DNA from: Brevundimonas sp. SORGH_AS_0993
GTDB taxonomy: Bacteria > Pseudomonadota > Alphaproteobacteria > Caulobacterales > Caulobacteraceae
Length of the DNA stretch: 64,000 nucleotides
Assembly (NCBI RefSeq): GCF_030818545.1
Contig: NZ_JAUTAH010000001.1
Coordinates: 2,175,001-2,239,000 of the forward strand
Direction: 5' to 3'
The translations under genes and the position numbers were made by a program. This document shows, in pieces, positions 7,912 to 15,528 of this stretch (positions are counted from its first letter, which is position 1; every line of letters begins with the position of its first letter). Under the pieces are notes generated by a model. The model worked only from the letters and a program-made list of their open reading frames with translations. It had not been told where the DNA came from and did no database searches.

Positions 7912-8997
7912 GCTTCGCTCCGCAGCAGTTCCGAAAAGGCGGTCATCAGATGATAGAAGCTGGAGGCCGGCGCGGCCCTGTCCGGCGAGCGGCCGTCCGC
8001 CTCATAGCTGTCGATCCACAGACCGGGGATTTCGGTCGCCAAATGGGTTTCGAAAGTCCGTGCGATCAGGGCGGGCGTTTCCGGATCGCCTAGGGCGAAG
8101 CCCGTGCGGATCGCCTCGGTCTGGGCCCACAGGCGGCGGCCGGCGTCGAGGGTCGCGCCGTCCGGCCCGGTCTCCCGGATCAGGAAACCGTCATGTCGGC
8201 CGTGTGTCGTCGCCTGACGATGCAGCCCGTGCGCCGCCGAACCGTCATCCAGGCCGAGACCGGCCGCCAGGGTCAGCAGCCAGGCCCATTCCTCCAGATG
8301 ACCCGGCTCGATCACCCGACCCGTCGCCGGATCTGGCGACCAGTCGGCGGTGAAATACTCGCGCACGGCGCCATCGACGATCAGCCGGTCGCGGGCCAGG
8401 GCCAGAAGGGATCGCGCCGCCGCCTCGAACGCCGGATCGGGCGCGGTCGCCTGCCAGGCCAGCAGGGCCTCCAGCATATGCATATGGGGGTTCTGGCGCC
8501 GGGGCAGGGCGAGGCGGCAGGGCTTCATGCCAGCCGCCGTGCGGCGCGGTCATGCGGGCGTTGAGCGCGGCCAGGGTGTCCACCGCCAGAGGGCGGGCGC
8601 GGCAGTCGTTCAGCACACGATGCGCCGCCGCCAGGGCGAACAGGACGAAGGCCAGGTCGTAGAGATCCGGCGCGTCGTCCACGACGGCGCCCGCGTCGTC
8701 CGTCGCCGTGACCCAAAGATCGTCGTCACGGCGATAGTCGGCGATCAATCGGTCCAGGCCCCGTTCAGCGACCGCGCGGCCGGGCGTCCAGCCCAGGGCC
8801 GCCGCTTCGCAAAAGACATAGACCTGGCGCGCCTGGACGCGGGTGCGGCGGGGGCGGCCCGTGACCGGCCGGCCCTCGAAATCCAGCTGCTCGTAGAAGC
8901 GACCCTGATTGTCCAGGCCGTGTTCGGCCCACAGCGGCAGAGCCTGGTCGAACAGCCAGATCCGAATCCGGTCTTTGGCGGCGGAAAGCGTCGTCAT
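7908..8997 (-). pseudogene. AGE-family sugar epimerase/isomerase, frameshifted
   Basis: Two overlapping reading frames together encode one N-acylglucosamine 2-epimerase (AGE) family protein of about 360 residues. The N-terminal frame (start 8997, MTTLSAAKDRIRIWLFDQ) runs to HGGWHEA. The C-terminal frame resumes with LALPRRQNPHMHMLEALLAW, the family's catalytic-histidine segment, and ends LMTAFSELLRSEA. Removing one G from the GGG at 8520-8522 joins them seamlessly as GGWHEACRLALPRRQNPH. Family members include GlcNAc 2-epimerase, mannose isomerase and cellobiose epimerase, and I cannot tell which applies. The lesion is either a true inactivating mutation or a single-base sequence error. The second explanation is favoured by similar lesions elsewhere in the window. 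Confidence 0.8.
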
Positions 8998-9104
8998 GGC
9001 CTCGGCTTAAGGCGCTGAGCGGCGGGCGCCAAGGCCCAGGCTCCAGGTGGCGCACGAAGGGTGTGGCTCGTTGCAAAGGGCAACGCGAAGTGAGGCCGCG
9101 CGAT

Positions 9105-9133
9105 TTGGCCCCCGCGTCCGATCTTGCTAGGAC
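9105..9133 (+). promoter_or_regulatory. Promoter-like site upstream of the DegT aminotransferase
   Basis: TTGGCCC (9105-9111), 14 nt, then GCTAGGAC (9126-9133) fits the Caulobacter housekeeping consensus. CTAG is rare in such genomes and tends to mark -10 elements. The site is about 70 nt before the ATG at 9205. A 6-bp hairpin (CGTTGC/GCAACG, 9069-9085) lies just upstream. Confidence 0.42.
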
Positions 9134-9204
9134 GACCTCATGTTCCGGGTCCGGCCGCGCCGCCGCCCGACCCTGCCCGCCCCAGTTCCAGAGAGCGCGA
9201 CCCC

Positions 9205-10362
9205 ATGATCCCCTTCATCGACCTCCAGGCCCAGCGCCTGCGCCTCGGCGGCAAGATCGAAGCCGCCGTTCAGGAAGTCGTCGTCGGCGGCGCCTGGGTC
9301 ATGGGCCCGCAGGTCCGCCAGTTCGAAGCCGATCTGGCGGCCTTCGGCCAGGCGAAACACGCCCTGGGCTGCGCCAACGGCACCGACGCCCTGGCCCTGC
9401 CGTTGATGGCGTGGGGCGTGGGACGCGGCGACGCGGTCTTCGTCCCCAGCTTCACCTTCGCCGCGACAGCCGAGGTCGTGCCATGGTTCGACGCCGAGCC
9501 GGTCTTCGTCGATGTGGACGCCGACACCTACAATATGGACCCGGCCGCGCTGGAACGCGCCATCGAGGGGATAAGGAACGAAGGCCGGCTGACGCCCCGC
9601 GTGGTCATTGCCGTGGACCTGTTCGGACAGCCGGCCGACTATCCGGCCATCAAGGCCCTGTGCGACAAACACGGGCTGAAGCTGATTTCGGACTCTGCCC
9701 AAGGCTTCGGCTGCACCATCCACGACGCCCACCCGCTGAAATGGGCCGACGTCACCACCACCAGCTTCTTCCCGGCCAAGCCGCTGGGCTGCTACGGCGA
9801 CGGCGGAGCGGTGCTGACCGACGACGACGAACTGGCCCAGCTGATGGATTCCATCCGCGTCCACGGCAAGGCGGTGGCGTCTGACCTGAAGGATGGCGCC
9901 TTCGATCACGACCCGAAATATCTGAACATGCGAATTGGCCTGAACAGCCGTCTGGACACGATCCAGGCCGCCGTCCTGATCGAGAAGCTGAAGGTCTTCG
10001 CCCAGGAGATCGAATGGCGGGGCGCCGCTGCCGCTCGCTACAACGACGGTCTGCGCCCCCACGTCGCAAAGGTCCCGGACGTTCCGGCCGGAAACATCTC
10101 CAACTGGGCGCAATATACGATCGAACACCCGAACCGCGACGGTCTGGCCGCGCATCTGAAGGAACAGGGCGTGCCCACGGCGGTCTATTATCCGATCCCG
10201 CTCCACCTGCAGCCTGCCTATGAGCACTATCCGCGCGGCGCCGGCGGCTTGCCTGTAACCGAGCGGCTGAAGGACGTCGTCGTCAGCCTGCCGATGCATT
10301 CCGATCTGGACGCCGCGACTCAGGACCGCGTCATCGCCGCCGTCGCCAGTTTCAAGGGTTAA
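9205..10362 (+). CDS. DegT/DnrJ/EryC1/StrS family sugar aminotransferase
   Basis: This 385-residue PLP-dependent enzyme has the family N terminus MIPFIDLQAQ, the LGCANGTDAL phosphate-binding segment, DSAQGFG, and the SFFPAKPLGCYGDGGA motif whose lysine forms the internal aldimine. Such enzymes transaminate nucleotide-linked ketosugars. The closest functional models are the WbpE/WlbC-type 3-aminotransferases of UDP-sugar pathways. It is followed after 4 nt by a Gfo/Idh/MocA dehydrogenase, the usual partner (WbpB/WlbA type) that makes the keto substrate. Together they suggest an amino sugar for surface polysaccharide. I choose the ATG at 9205, preceded by GAGAG, over an in-frame start 27 codons upstream. 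Confidence 0.92.
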   Translation: MIPFIDLQAQRLRLGGKIEAAVQEVVVGGAWVMGPQVRQFEADLAAFGQAKHALGCANGTDALALPLMAWGVGRGDAVFVPSFTFAATAEVVPWFDAEPVFVDVDADTYNMDPAALERAIEGIRNEGRLTPRVVIAVDLFGQPADYPAIKALCDKHGLKLISDSAQGFGCTIHDAHPLKWADVTTTSFFPAKPLGCYGDGGAVLTDDDELAQLMDSIRVHGKAVASDLKDGAFDHDPKYLNMRIGLNSRLDTIQAAVLIEKLKVFAQEIEWRGAAAARYNDGLRPHVAKVPDVPAGNISNWAQYTIEHPNRDGLAAHLKEQGVPTAVYYPIPLHLQPAYEHYPRGAGGLPVTERLKDVVVSLPMHSDLDAATQDRVIAAVASFKG

Positions 10363-10366
10363 GCCG

Positions 10367-11299
10367 ATGCCGAACACTCCCGTCCTCAAGATCGGCGTCG
10401 CCGGCGCGGGCGTCATGGGCCGCAACCATGCGCGGGTCGCGGCCGAGATGCGCGAGTTCGCGCTGACCACCATCTTCGATCCCGACCGCGTCACGGCCGA
10501 GGGGGTGGCCTCCGCCTATGAAGCGCAAGCCGTCACGACGGCTCGGGCCTTTGTCGATGCGGGTCTGGACGCCGCCATCGTGGCCACGCCCAACCGATTC
10601 CACGCCGAGGTCGGGGTGGCCCTGCTGGAGCAGGGCGTTCACGTCCTGGTCGAAAAACCCATCGCCGCCAGCGTCGCCGACGCCCAGCGGATGATCGACG
10701 CCGCCCGCGCCAACGACCGCGTCCTGATGGTCGGTCAGGTCGAGCGGTTCAATCCGGCGGTCGAGACGGTCAAGCGCGCGGTCGCCGACGACGACATCAT
10801 CTCGATCCAGATCACCCGCGTCGGCCCCTTCCCGCCCCGCATGGGCGAAGTCGGCGTGGTCATCGACCTGGCGGTCCACGACATCGACATCATCCGCCAC
10901 CTGACGGGCTCCGAGATCGTCGAGGTCCAGCCCCAACTGGCCCGCACCCGCGCCGACCGCGAGGATACGGCCCTGCTGCAGTTCCGGCTGGACAACGACG
11001 TGATCGCCCACATCACCACCAACTGGGTCACGCCCTACAAGACCCGAACGCTGCAGGTCGCCACCAAGACCAAATTCATCGTCGCCGACCTGATCACCCG
11101 TCAGGTGACGGAGTACTTCGGCCAGCAGCCGGACGGCTCCTATTCCACGCGGATGCTGAACAGCTGGCCGGCCGAGCCGCTGAGGAAGGAGCTGGAAGCC
11201 TTCGCCCGCGCCATCACGACGGGCGAGACTCCGGCCGTGACGGGCGAGGACGGCCTGAGGAACCTGGAGGTCGCCCTGCGCTGCCTGGGCGAGGGCTGA
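10367..11299 (+). CDS. Gfo/Idh/MocA family NAD(P)-dependent sugar dehydrogenase
   Basis: The 310-residue protein has an N-terminal Rossmann motif (IGVAGAGVMGRNHAR), the ATPNRFHAEV segment, the family signature VLVEKPIAAS with the catalytic lysine, and the C-terminal GFO/IDH/MocA alpha/beta domain (VVIDLAVHDIDIIRHLTG). It probably oxidises a nucleotide sugar for the aminotransferase encoded 4 nt upstream. The tight spacing indicates one transcript. The exact substrate cannot be read from sequence. Confidence 0.9.
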   Translation: MPNTPVLKIGVAGAGVMGRNHARVAAEMREFALTTIFDPDRVTAEGVASAYEAQAVTTARAFVDAGLDAAIVATPNRFHAEVGVALLEQGVHVLVEKPIAASVADAQRMIDAARANDRVLMVGQVERFNPAVETVKRAVADDDIISIQITRVGPFPPRMGEVGVVIDLAVHDIDIIRHLTGSEIVEVQPQLARTRADREDTALLQFRLDNDVIAHITTNWVTPYKTRTLQVATKTKFIVADLITRQVTEYFGQQPDGSYSTRMLNSWPAEPLRKELEAFARAITTGETPAVTGEDGLRNLEVALRCLGEG

Positions 11300-11334
11300 G
11301 CCGCTTTGTCGCCGCAAAGGGCGGGAAAGGAAGA

Positions 11335-11850
11335 ATGATGCGCCGCCTTCTTCTCCCCGCCGTCGTCGCCCTCGGACTGATTTCGGCCCTCAGCGTGACG
11401 CCTGCCCGGGCCGATACGCGCTACTACGCCTATAACGCTTCGGATCGGATCACCCAGGCCCTGACCAAGGGGGTGACGCTGCAGGTGCGGCGCGGCCTGT
11501 TCGGCGCCGTCACGGTGGAGCGGCTGTTCTCGACCACGCAGCGGGGGACGGCGGCCTTCACGCGCGGCGGGCCTGACAGCGCTCTGCGTGTCCTGCCGCA
11601 AGGCGCCGAGGAGCGCGATCTCTACGCCATCGACCCTGCGGGCGACGGCCGCGGTCTGGCGCGCGCCCTGTGCCCCGGCGCCGATGAGACCTGGCTGATC
11701 GTGGGGCGGATGCGCGCGCCGCGTCCCCTGACGATGCAGGCGGTCGGCCGATGGAGCGACGGGGCCTTCCGTCACTGCGTCACCCTGCGATACGATTGGC
11801 GGGGGGAGTGGCAGACGGCTCCGGCCGGAGTGTCCCCCCGCGCCGACTGA
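11335..11850 (+). CDS. Exported protein of unknown function
   Basis: The 171-residue product has a clear signal peptide (MMRRLLLPAVVALGLISAL, then VTPARA before DTRYYAYN). AAGGAAG sits just before the two tandem ATGs at 11335 and 11338. The mature protein is mostly beta-like (ITQALTKGVTLQVRR, PLTMQAVGRWSDGAFRHCVT) with two cysteines that could form a disulphide. I recognise no family. It follows the sugar dehydrogenase by 35 nt but has its own strong ribosome-binding site. Confidence 0.75.
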   Translation: MMRRLLLPAVVALGLISALSVTPARADTRYYAYNASDRITQALTKGVTLQVRRGLFGAVTVERLFSTTQRGTAAFTRGGPDSALRVLPQGAEERDLYAIDPAGDGRGLARALCPGADETWLIVGRMRAPRPLTMQAVGRWSDGAFRHCVTLRYDWRGEWQTAPAGVSPRAD

Positions 11851-11857
11851 CGACGGA

Positions 11858-11887
11858 TTCGACCCCCGGCGCACGGCGTTCTAGATT
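11858..11887 (+). promoter_or_regulatory. Promoter-like site with a -10 close to the start codon
   Basis: TTCGAC (11858-11863) and CTAGAT (11881-11886) are separated by 17 nt. The ATG of the next gene is at 11894, so transcription from here would give a leader of only a few bases. Confidence 0.38.
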
Positions 11888-11893
11888 GGGCGC

Positions 11894-12478
11894 ATGAGCG
11901 TGTCCCACACAGCCTCTGACGCACCCCCGCCGGCCTGGTTGCTGACAGCCATTGGCCTGTGCGCCTTCGCCTGCGTCCTGATCGGGGCCGTGGTGGTGAA
12001 GCCGGCCCTGCATCGGCTGAGTTTCGCTGACGCCCTGCCGCATAGCCAGCCGCCCCTGTCGATCCTGTCGCCCGACCGGGTCGAGATCGGGGATGCAATT
12101 CTGTCCGGCGCCTATCGCACGGCCGATGGGGCCATGACGCTGGCGTTCGATGGGGCGACGGTGACGGGTGCGGCGGCGGCGCGCGGGGATAGAGCACGAC
12201 TGGAGACGGCGCCGCATCGCCTGGTCCCGGCCGATCAGCCCGCCAGCGCCGCCCGCACCTTCGCCGAGATCATGCAGGCGCCGCGGGCCGCTCAGGTCGA
12301 GGTCCGCCGGGTCGTCGCGGATCAGGGCTCGCGCCTGTGCGCCGGCCATGCGGTGGGCTGGCTGGCCCTGGCCGTTCATCGCCACGGGGTGATTGTCCTG
12401 CCGGTGCGCCAGGGGCCGCCGCCGGGACGCTTGGCGACCGACGACCGGCTGTGCCCCGTCGTCGCTCTCAACCGCTGA
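11894..12478 (+). CDS. Membrane-anchored protein of unknown function
   Basis: This 194-residue protein has one N-terminal transmembrane segment (WLLTAIGLCAFACVLIGAVV) and an outside domain with strands such as ILSGAYRTADGAMTLAFDGA and two spaced cysteines (SRLCAGHAVG, DRLCPVV). No family recognised. The gene is followed after 11 nt by the DUF2459 gene on the same strand, and both products are envelope proteins. Confidence 0.65.
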   Translation: MSVSHTASDAPPPAWLLTAIGLCAFACVLIGAVVVKPALHRLSFADALPHSQPPLSILSPDRVEIGDAILSGAYRTADGAMTLAFDGATVTGAAAARGDRARLETAPHRLVPADQPASAARTFAEIMQAPRAAQVEVRRVVADQGSRLCAGHAVGWLALAVHRHGVIVLPVRQGPPPGRLATDDRLCPVVALNR

Positions 12479-12489
12479 GGCCCGATCCG

Positions 12490-13212
12490 ATGCGACGGGG
12501 TCTGATCCTGGCCGTTCTTTTGGGCGTTACAGCCGCGCTTCTGACCTGGACGACGCCCGGTCGTTCCACGTCGTCCCACGCGGGATCGCAGCGGATCACC
12601 GCCTATCTGCTGGACAATGGCTTCCACACGGACCTGGTCGTTCCGCGCGCGGCCCTGATGCAGCGCGGCGGTCGGCTGGCCCAGGCGGTCGCCGAATTGG
12701 CGCCGGGCGACTGGATCGTGATCGGCTGGGGCGATGCGAAATTCTATGTCGATCAAAGCCCGATCAGCAGTCGCCTGTCTGACGGCGCCCGCGCTTTTTT
12801 CCGGCCGGGCAATCCCTCAGTCCTCATGCTGGACCCGGAAATCCAAGACCCGCAGGCGCGCTATGCCGCCGATGGCCGTGCGACCCTGCTTCTGACGCGG
12901 CCCGCCTTCGATCGGATGGCGGATCGGATCGAGGCGTCGCTGGACCTTTCGAATGGCGGACCCCGCGTCGCGGCGGTTCGGCCTGGCGACGATGCCCGCT
13001 TCTTCGCCAGCCGAGAAACCTTTTCCATCCTACATCTGTGCAATCACTGGAGCGCCCAGGTGCTGAATGCGGCGGGCCTGCCCATCCGGCCGGTCCGGTC
13101 GATCCTCTCGGTCGAGGTGCTGCGCACGGCGCGTCGCCAGACCTCGCCGGAACATGGCCGGAACTGGGCCGGGACTGAACCCGAACTGGACAGGGCCGCG
13201 CTAGGTGACTAG
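12490..13212 (+). CDS. DUF2459/TIGR02117 family envelope protein
   Basis: The 240-residue protein begins with a signal or anchor (RRGLILAVLLGVTAALLTW) and then shows the DUF2459 pattern: LLDNGFHTDLVVPRAAL, DWIVIGWGDAKFYVD, FFASRETFSILHLCNHWSAQ and an NAAGLPI segment. The conserved H, D, GWGD and NxW residues suggest an enzyme-like domain, but the family's activity is not known to me. In some bacteria it is linked to polyhydroxyalkanoate genes, which are not seen here. The ATG at 12490 is chosen because the open frame upstream overlaps the previous gene. Confidence 0.82.
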   Translation: MRRGLILAVLLGVTAALLTWTTPGRSTSSHAGSQRITAYLLDNGFHTDLVVPRAALMQRGGRLAQAVAELAPGDWIVIGWGDAKFYVDQSPISSRLSDGARAFFRPGNPSVLMLDPEIQDPQARYAADGRATLLLTRPAFDRMADRIEASLDLSNGGPRVAAVRPGDDARFFASRETFSILHLCNHWSAQVLNAAGLPIRPVRSILSVEVLRTARRQTSPEHGRNWAGTEPELDRAALGD

Positions 13213-13296
13213 ACCGCCCGGCTTCCGCCAGTCCGCCGGGTCCGATCCCCGGTCGCGCCGATAATCGGCCGTCGGCGATGAAAGAAGGAGGGGCCG

Positions 13297-13749
13297 ATGT
13301 CCCGCAAGCAACACACCCGCAACGCCTCCGGCCCGGCCGGTCCCAGCCAGCGCCAGCTGCGCGCCGGCGAGCTGATCCGTCACGCCTTGGTCGATGTCTT
13401 CCGCGAGGAGGAAATCCACGACGAGGCCCTGCACGGCGTCTCCGTCACCGTGACCGAGGTGCGGCTGTCACCCGATCTGAAGCACGCCACCTGTTTCGTG
13501 GAGCCTCTGGGCGCGGGCGTCGAGGCGGCCGAAACCACAGGCCACGAGAGCGAGATCATCAAGGCCCTGAACGTCCACGCCAAATTCCTGCGCGGGCGCC
13601 TGGGCTCCAAGCTGGACATGAAGTTCACGCCCGACCTGCGCTTCCGTCACGACGAAAGCTTCGACGCCGCCAGCCACATGGACCGTCTGTTCGCCGATCC
13701 TCGCGTCCAGGCCGATCTGGAACGCCGCGACGATGAGGACGACGCCTGA
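13297..13749 (+). CDS. rbfA: Ribosome-binding factor A
   Basis: This 150-residue RbfA has the KH-like fold markers [38 protein letters not shown] and the C-terminal [20 protein letters not shown]. It binds the 30S subunit and helps 5' maturation of 16S rRNA, with a role in cold growth. A near-perfect AAGGAGG lies 6-7 nt before the ATG. The stop codon overlaps, by one base, the ATG of a small repeat-encoded frame that in turn overlaps truB, so rbfA and truB stay translationally linked through the repeat array. Confidence 0.96.
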   Translation: MSRKQHTRNASGPAGPSQRQLRAGELIRHALVDVFREEEIHDEALHGVSVTVTEVRLSPDLKHATCFVEPLGAGVEAAETTGHESEIIKALNVHAKFLRGRLGSKLDMKFTPDLRFRHDESFDAASHMDRLFADPRVQADLERRDDEDDA

Positions 13750-13997
13750 TGGCCAAGCCTCGTTCGGCGTTCGCAGAGTCCCAAATGTTCCGGCCTCAAG
13801 CAGCGCGAAGCGCGGTAGGCCAAGCATCCTTCCGGCCTCAAGCAGCGCGAAGCGCGGTAGGCCAAGCATCCTTCCGGCCTCAAGCAGCGCGAAGCGCGGT
13901 AGGCCAAGCATCCTTCCGGCCTCAAGCAGCGCGAAGCGCGGTAGGCCAAGCATCCTTCCGGCCTCAAGCAGCGCGAAGCGCGGTAGGCCAAGCATAA
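13749..13997 (+). CDS. Repeat-encoded 82-codon frame bridging rbfA and truB
   Basis: The frame starts at an ATG overlapping the rbfA stop (TGATG, 13747-13751) and ends at a TAA overlapping the truB ATG (TAATG, 13995-13999). It encodes a short lead-in followed by five copies of a 14-residue unit, [14 protein letters not shown]. No protein function is evident. Because the DNA unit is 42 bp (a multiple of three) and free of stops in this frame, any number of copies keeps the bridge open. I suspect it serves translational coupling, or is simply a tolerated by-product, more than it makes a functional peptide. Confidence 0.4.
   Translation: MAKPRSAFAESQMFRPQAARSAVGQASFRPQAARSAVGQASFRPQAARSAVGQASFRPQAARSAVGQASFRPQAARSAVGQA
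13788..13997 (+). repeat. Five tandem copies of a 42-bp unit containing a REP-like palindrome
   Basis: Five units start at 13788, 13830, 13872, 13914 and 13956. The first four are identical and the fifth differs only in its last two bases (AA for CC). Each contains a 30-bp palindrome with outer stem GGCCT/AGGCC and inner hairpin GCGC-GAA-GCGC, joined by a 12-bp linker. The perfect identity indicates recent expansion, so copy number probably varies between strains. Single relatives occur at 14960, 22600, 57035 and 58423. Confidence 0.95.
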
Positions 13998-14926
13998 TGG
14001 CGCGCAAGAAGAGGGGCGACATCGTCGATGGCTGGGTCTGCCTGGACAAGCCGTTCGAGATGGGATCGACCGAGGCCGTCAGTCGCATCCGCCGCCTGTT
14101 CAACGCCCAGAAGGCGGGTCACGCCGGGACGCTGGACCCCCTGGCCAGCGGCATCCTGCCCATCGCGCTGGGAGAGGCGACCAAGACCGTGCCCTTCATG
14201 ATGGAGGCGAAGAAGGTCTATCGTTTCACGATCAACTGGGGCGTCTCGACCGACAGCGTGGACCGCGAGGGTGAGATCGTCGCGCGTTCCGACGTGCGGC
14301 CTACGGTCGAACAGGTCCGCGCGGCTTTGCCGGCCTTCGTGGGCGAGATCGACCAGGTCCCGCCGCGCTTTTCGGCTATCAAGGTGGACGGCGCGCGCGC
14401 CTACGACTTGGCGCGCGAGGGGGCCGCGTTCGAGCTTCAGGCCCGGCGCGTCGTCATTCATTCGGCCGAGATGACCGGCGCGCCCGACCCCGACCATGTC
14501 GAGATCCGCATCCTGACGGGCAAGGGCGTCTATGTCCGGTCCCTGGCCCGCGACCTGGCCCAGGCCCTGGGCGCCGAGGGTCATGTGTCGGCCTTGCGGC
14601 GCGAGCGGGTCGGCCCGTTCAGCACGGAAAATGCGGTGACGCTGGATTCTCTGGAGGAAATGGTGCATAGGAGCGCCGCCTCGGAAGGCTTGCTTGCCGT
14701 AGCGACCGCTCTGGACGACATCCCGGAGCTGGCCGTGACGGACCAGGACGCCTTCTCGCTTCGGCAGGGACGTTCGATCGTTCTGCTCCCCCGTCAGGTG
14801 GAAACCCTCAAAGGCCGTCTTTCGGACGGTTCGCGCACGGTTTCAGCCTTTCAGGGCCAGACCCTCGTCGCCCTCTGTCAGTTGCGGGCCGGCCGGCTAG
14901 AACCCGACCGCGTTTTCAACCTCTAG
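13997..14926 (+). CDS. truB: tRNA pseudouridine-55 synthase
   Basis: TruB isomerises U55 in the T-loop of tRNAs. The 309-residue protein starts [20 protein letters not shown] and contains motif [23 protein letters not shown] with the catalytic Asp, [40 protein letters not shown], and [21 protein letters not shown]-terminal PUA-like region follows. The start codon overlaps the TAA of the repeat-encoded frame. There is no Shine-Dalgarno of its own, since the last repeat unit occupies that position, so initiation probably depends on ribosomes arriving from upstream. An in-frame extension through the repeats is open but is not real TruB sequence. Confidence 0.95.
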   Translation: MARKKRGDIVDGWVCLDKPFEMGSTEAVSRIRRLFNAQKAGHAGTLDPLASGILPIALGEATKTVPFMMEAKKVYRFTINWGVSTDSVDREGEIVARSDVRPTVEQVRAALPAFVGEIDQVPPRFSAIKVDGARAYDLAREGAAFELQARRVVIHSAEMTGAPDPDHVEIRILTGKGVYVRSLARDLAQALGAEGHVSALRRERVGPFSTENAVTLDSLEEMVHRSAASEGLLAVATALDDIPELAVTDQDAFSLRQGRSIVLLPRQVETLKGRLSDGSRTVSAFQGQTLVALCQLRAGRLEPDRVFNL

Positions 14927-14959
14927 GTCTGCGCCATAAGGCAAGGGCCGAGACCCCAC

Positions 14960-14990
14960 GGCCTCAAGCAGCGCGAAAGCGCGATAGGCC
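14960..14990 (+). repeat. REP-like palindrome in the rpsO leader
   Basis: A 31-bp copy of the same element, with outer stem GGCCT (14960-14964) and AGGCC (14986-14990) and core GCGC-GAAA-GCGC. It ends 17 nt before the rpsO ATG, in the same orientation as the gene, so it would fold in the rpsO mRNA just ahead of the ribosome-binding site AAAGGA. Confidence 0.85.
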
Positions 14991-15007
14991 AAGAAAGGAC
15001 TCTTTCG

Positions 15008-15277
15008 ATGTCGGTTACTGCTGAACGCAAGCACGAGATCATCGCCGATAACGCCCGCTCCGCCGGCGACACCGGCTCGGCCGAGGTTCAGGTCGCGATC
15101 CTGTCGGAACGCATCTCCAACCTCACCGAACACTTCAAGACCCACAAGAAGGACAACCACTCGCGCCGCGGCCTGCTCAAGATGGTGTCGCAGCGTCGTC
15201 GCCTTCTGGACCACCTGAACAAGACCGACAGCGCCCGCTACCAAGCGCTGATCGCCAAGCTGGGCCTGCGCCGCTAA
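15008..15277 (+). CDS. rpsO: 30S ribosomal protein S15
   Basis: Standard 89-residue S15 with [35 protein letters not shown] and [13 protein letters not shown]. It binds 16S rRNA helices 20-22 and nucleates the platform of the small subunit. It lies between truB and pnp as in many proteobacteria. In other bacteria S15 represses its own mRNA by binding a leader structure. Here a REP-like palindrome occupies the leader, but I see no evidence that it is the S15 target. Confidence 0.98.
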   Translation: MSVTAERKHEIIADNARSAGDTGSAEVQVAILSERISNLTEHFKTHKKDNHSRRGLLKMVSQRRRLLDHLNKTDSARYQALIAKLGLRR

Positions 15278-15304
15278 GGCGCCGGACGGACGTAGAGATC
15301 ATTT

Positions 15305-15334
15305 CGAGGCGCGGGCGGTCACGTCCGCGCCTCG
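15305..15334 (+). terminator. Stem-loop between rpsO and pnp
   Basis: A 10-bp perfect stem (CGAGGCGCGG/CCGCGCCTCG) with a 10-nt loop begins 28 nt after the rpsO stop. The following TTGTGT is a weak U tract, so this is either a partial terminator or a processing and stability hairpin, as found between rpsO and pnp in E. coli. A CTAGAC at about 15343 might be the -10 of a pnp promoter. The rest of the gap to 15528 shows nothing I can name. Confidence 0.6.
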
Positions 15335-15528
15335 TTGTGTGCCTAGACGTCCCCTCGCACGACCTGGGCGCCGCAGGACAACGGCGCAGACGCGAGGGCC
15401 AATGCCGGTCCTCACCGGGTTTCCGCGATGGCGCGGGAGCCTCTGGATCGAAGGACTGAACGCCGACGCATCCGCCCCATGATGGGACCCCGCGCGGAAT
15501 ACGCCGCCCGGGACACGAAAGACGAGAC

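Noticed and set aside
13733..13996. N-terminal extension of TruB through the repeats ([14 protein letters not shown] units)
   Set aside because: Family alignment starts TruB at MARKKRG, and the ATG at 13997 is coupled to the bridging frame.
13468..14103. Minus-strand open frames through the truB repeat encoding [12 protein letters not shown] repeats
   Set aside because: They exist only because the 42-bp unit lacks stops in several frames. They overlap rbfA and truB and have no ribosome-binding site.
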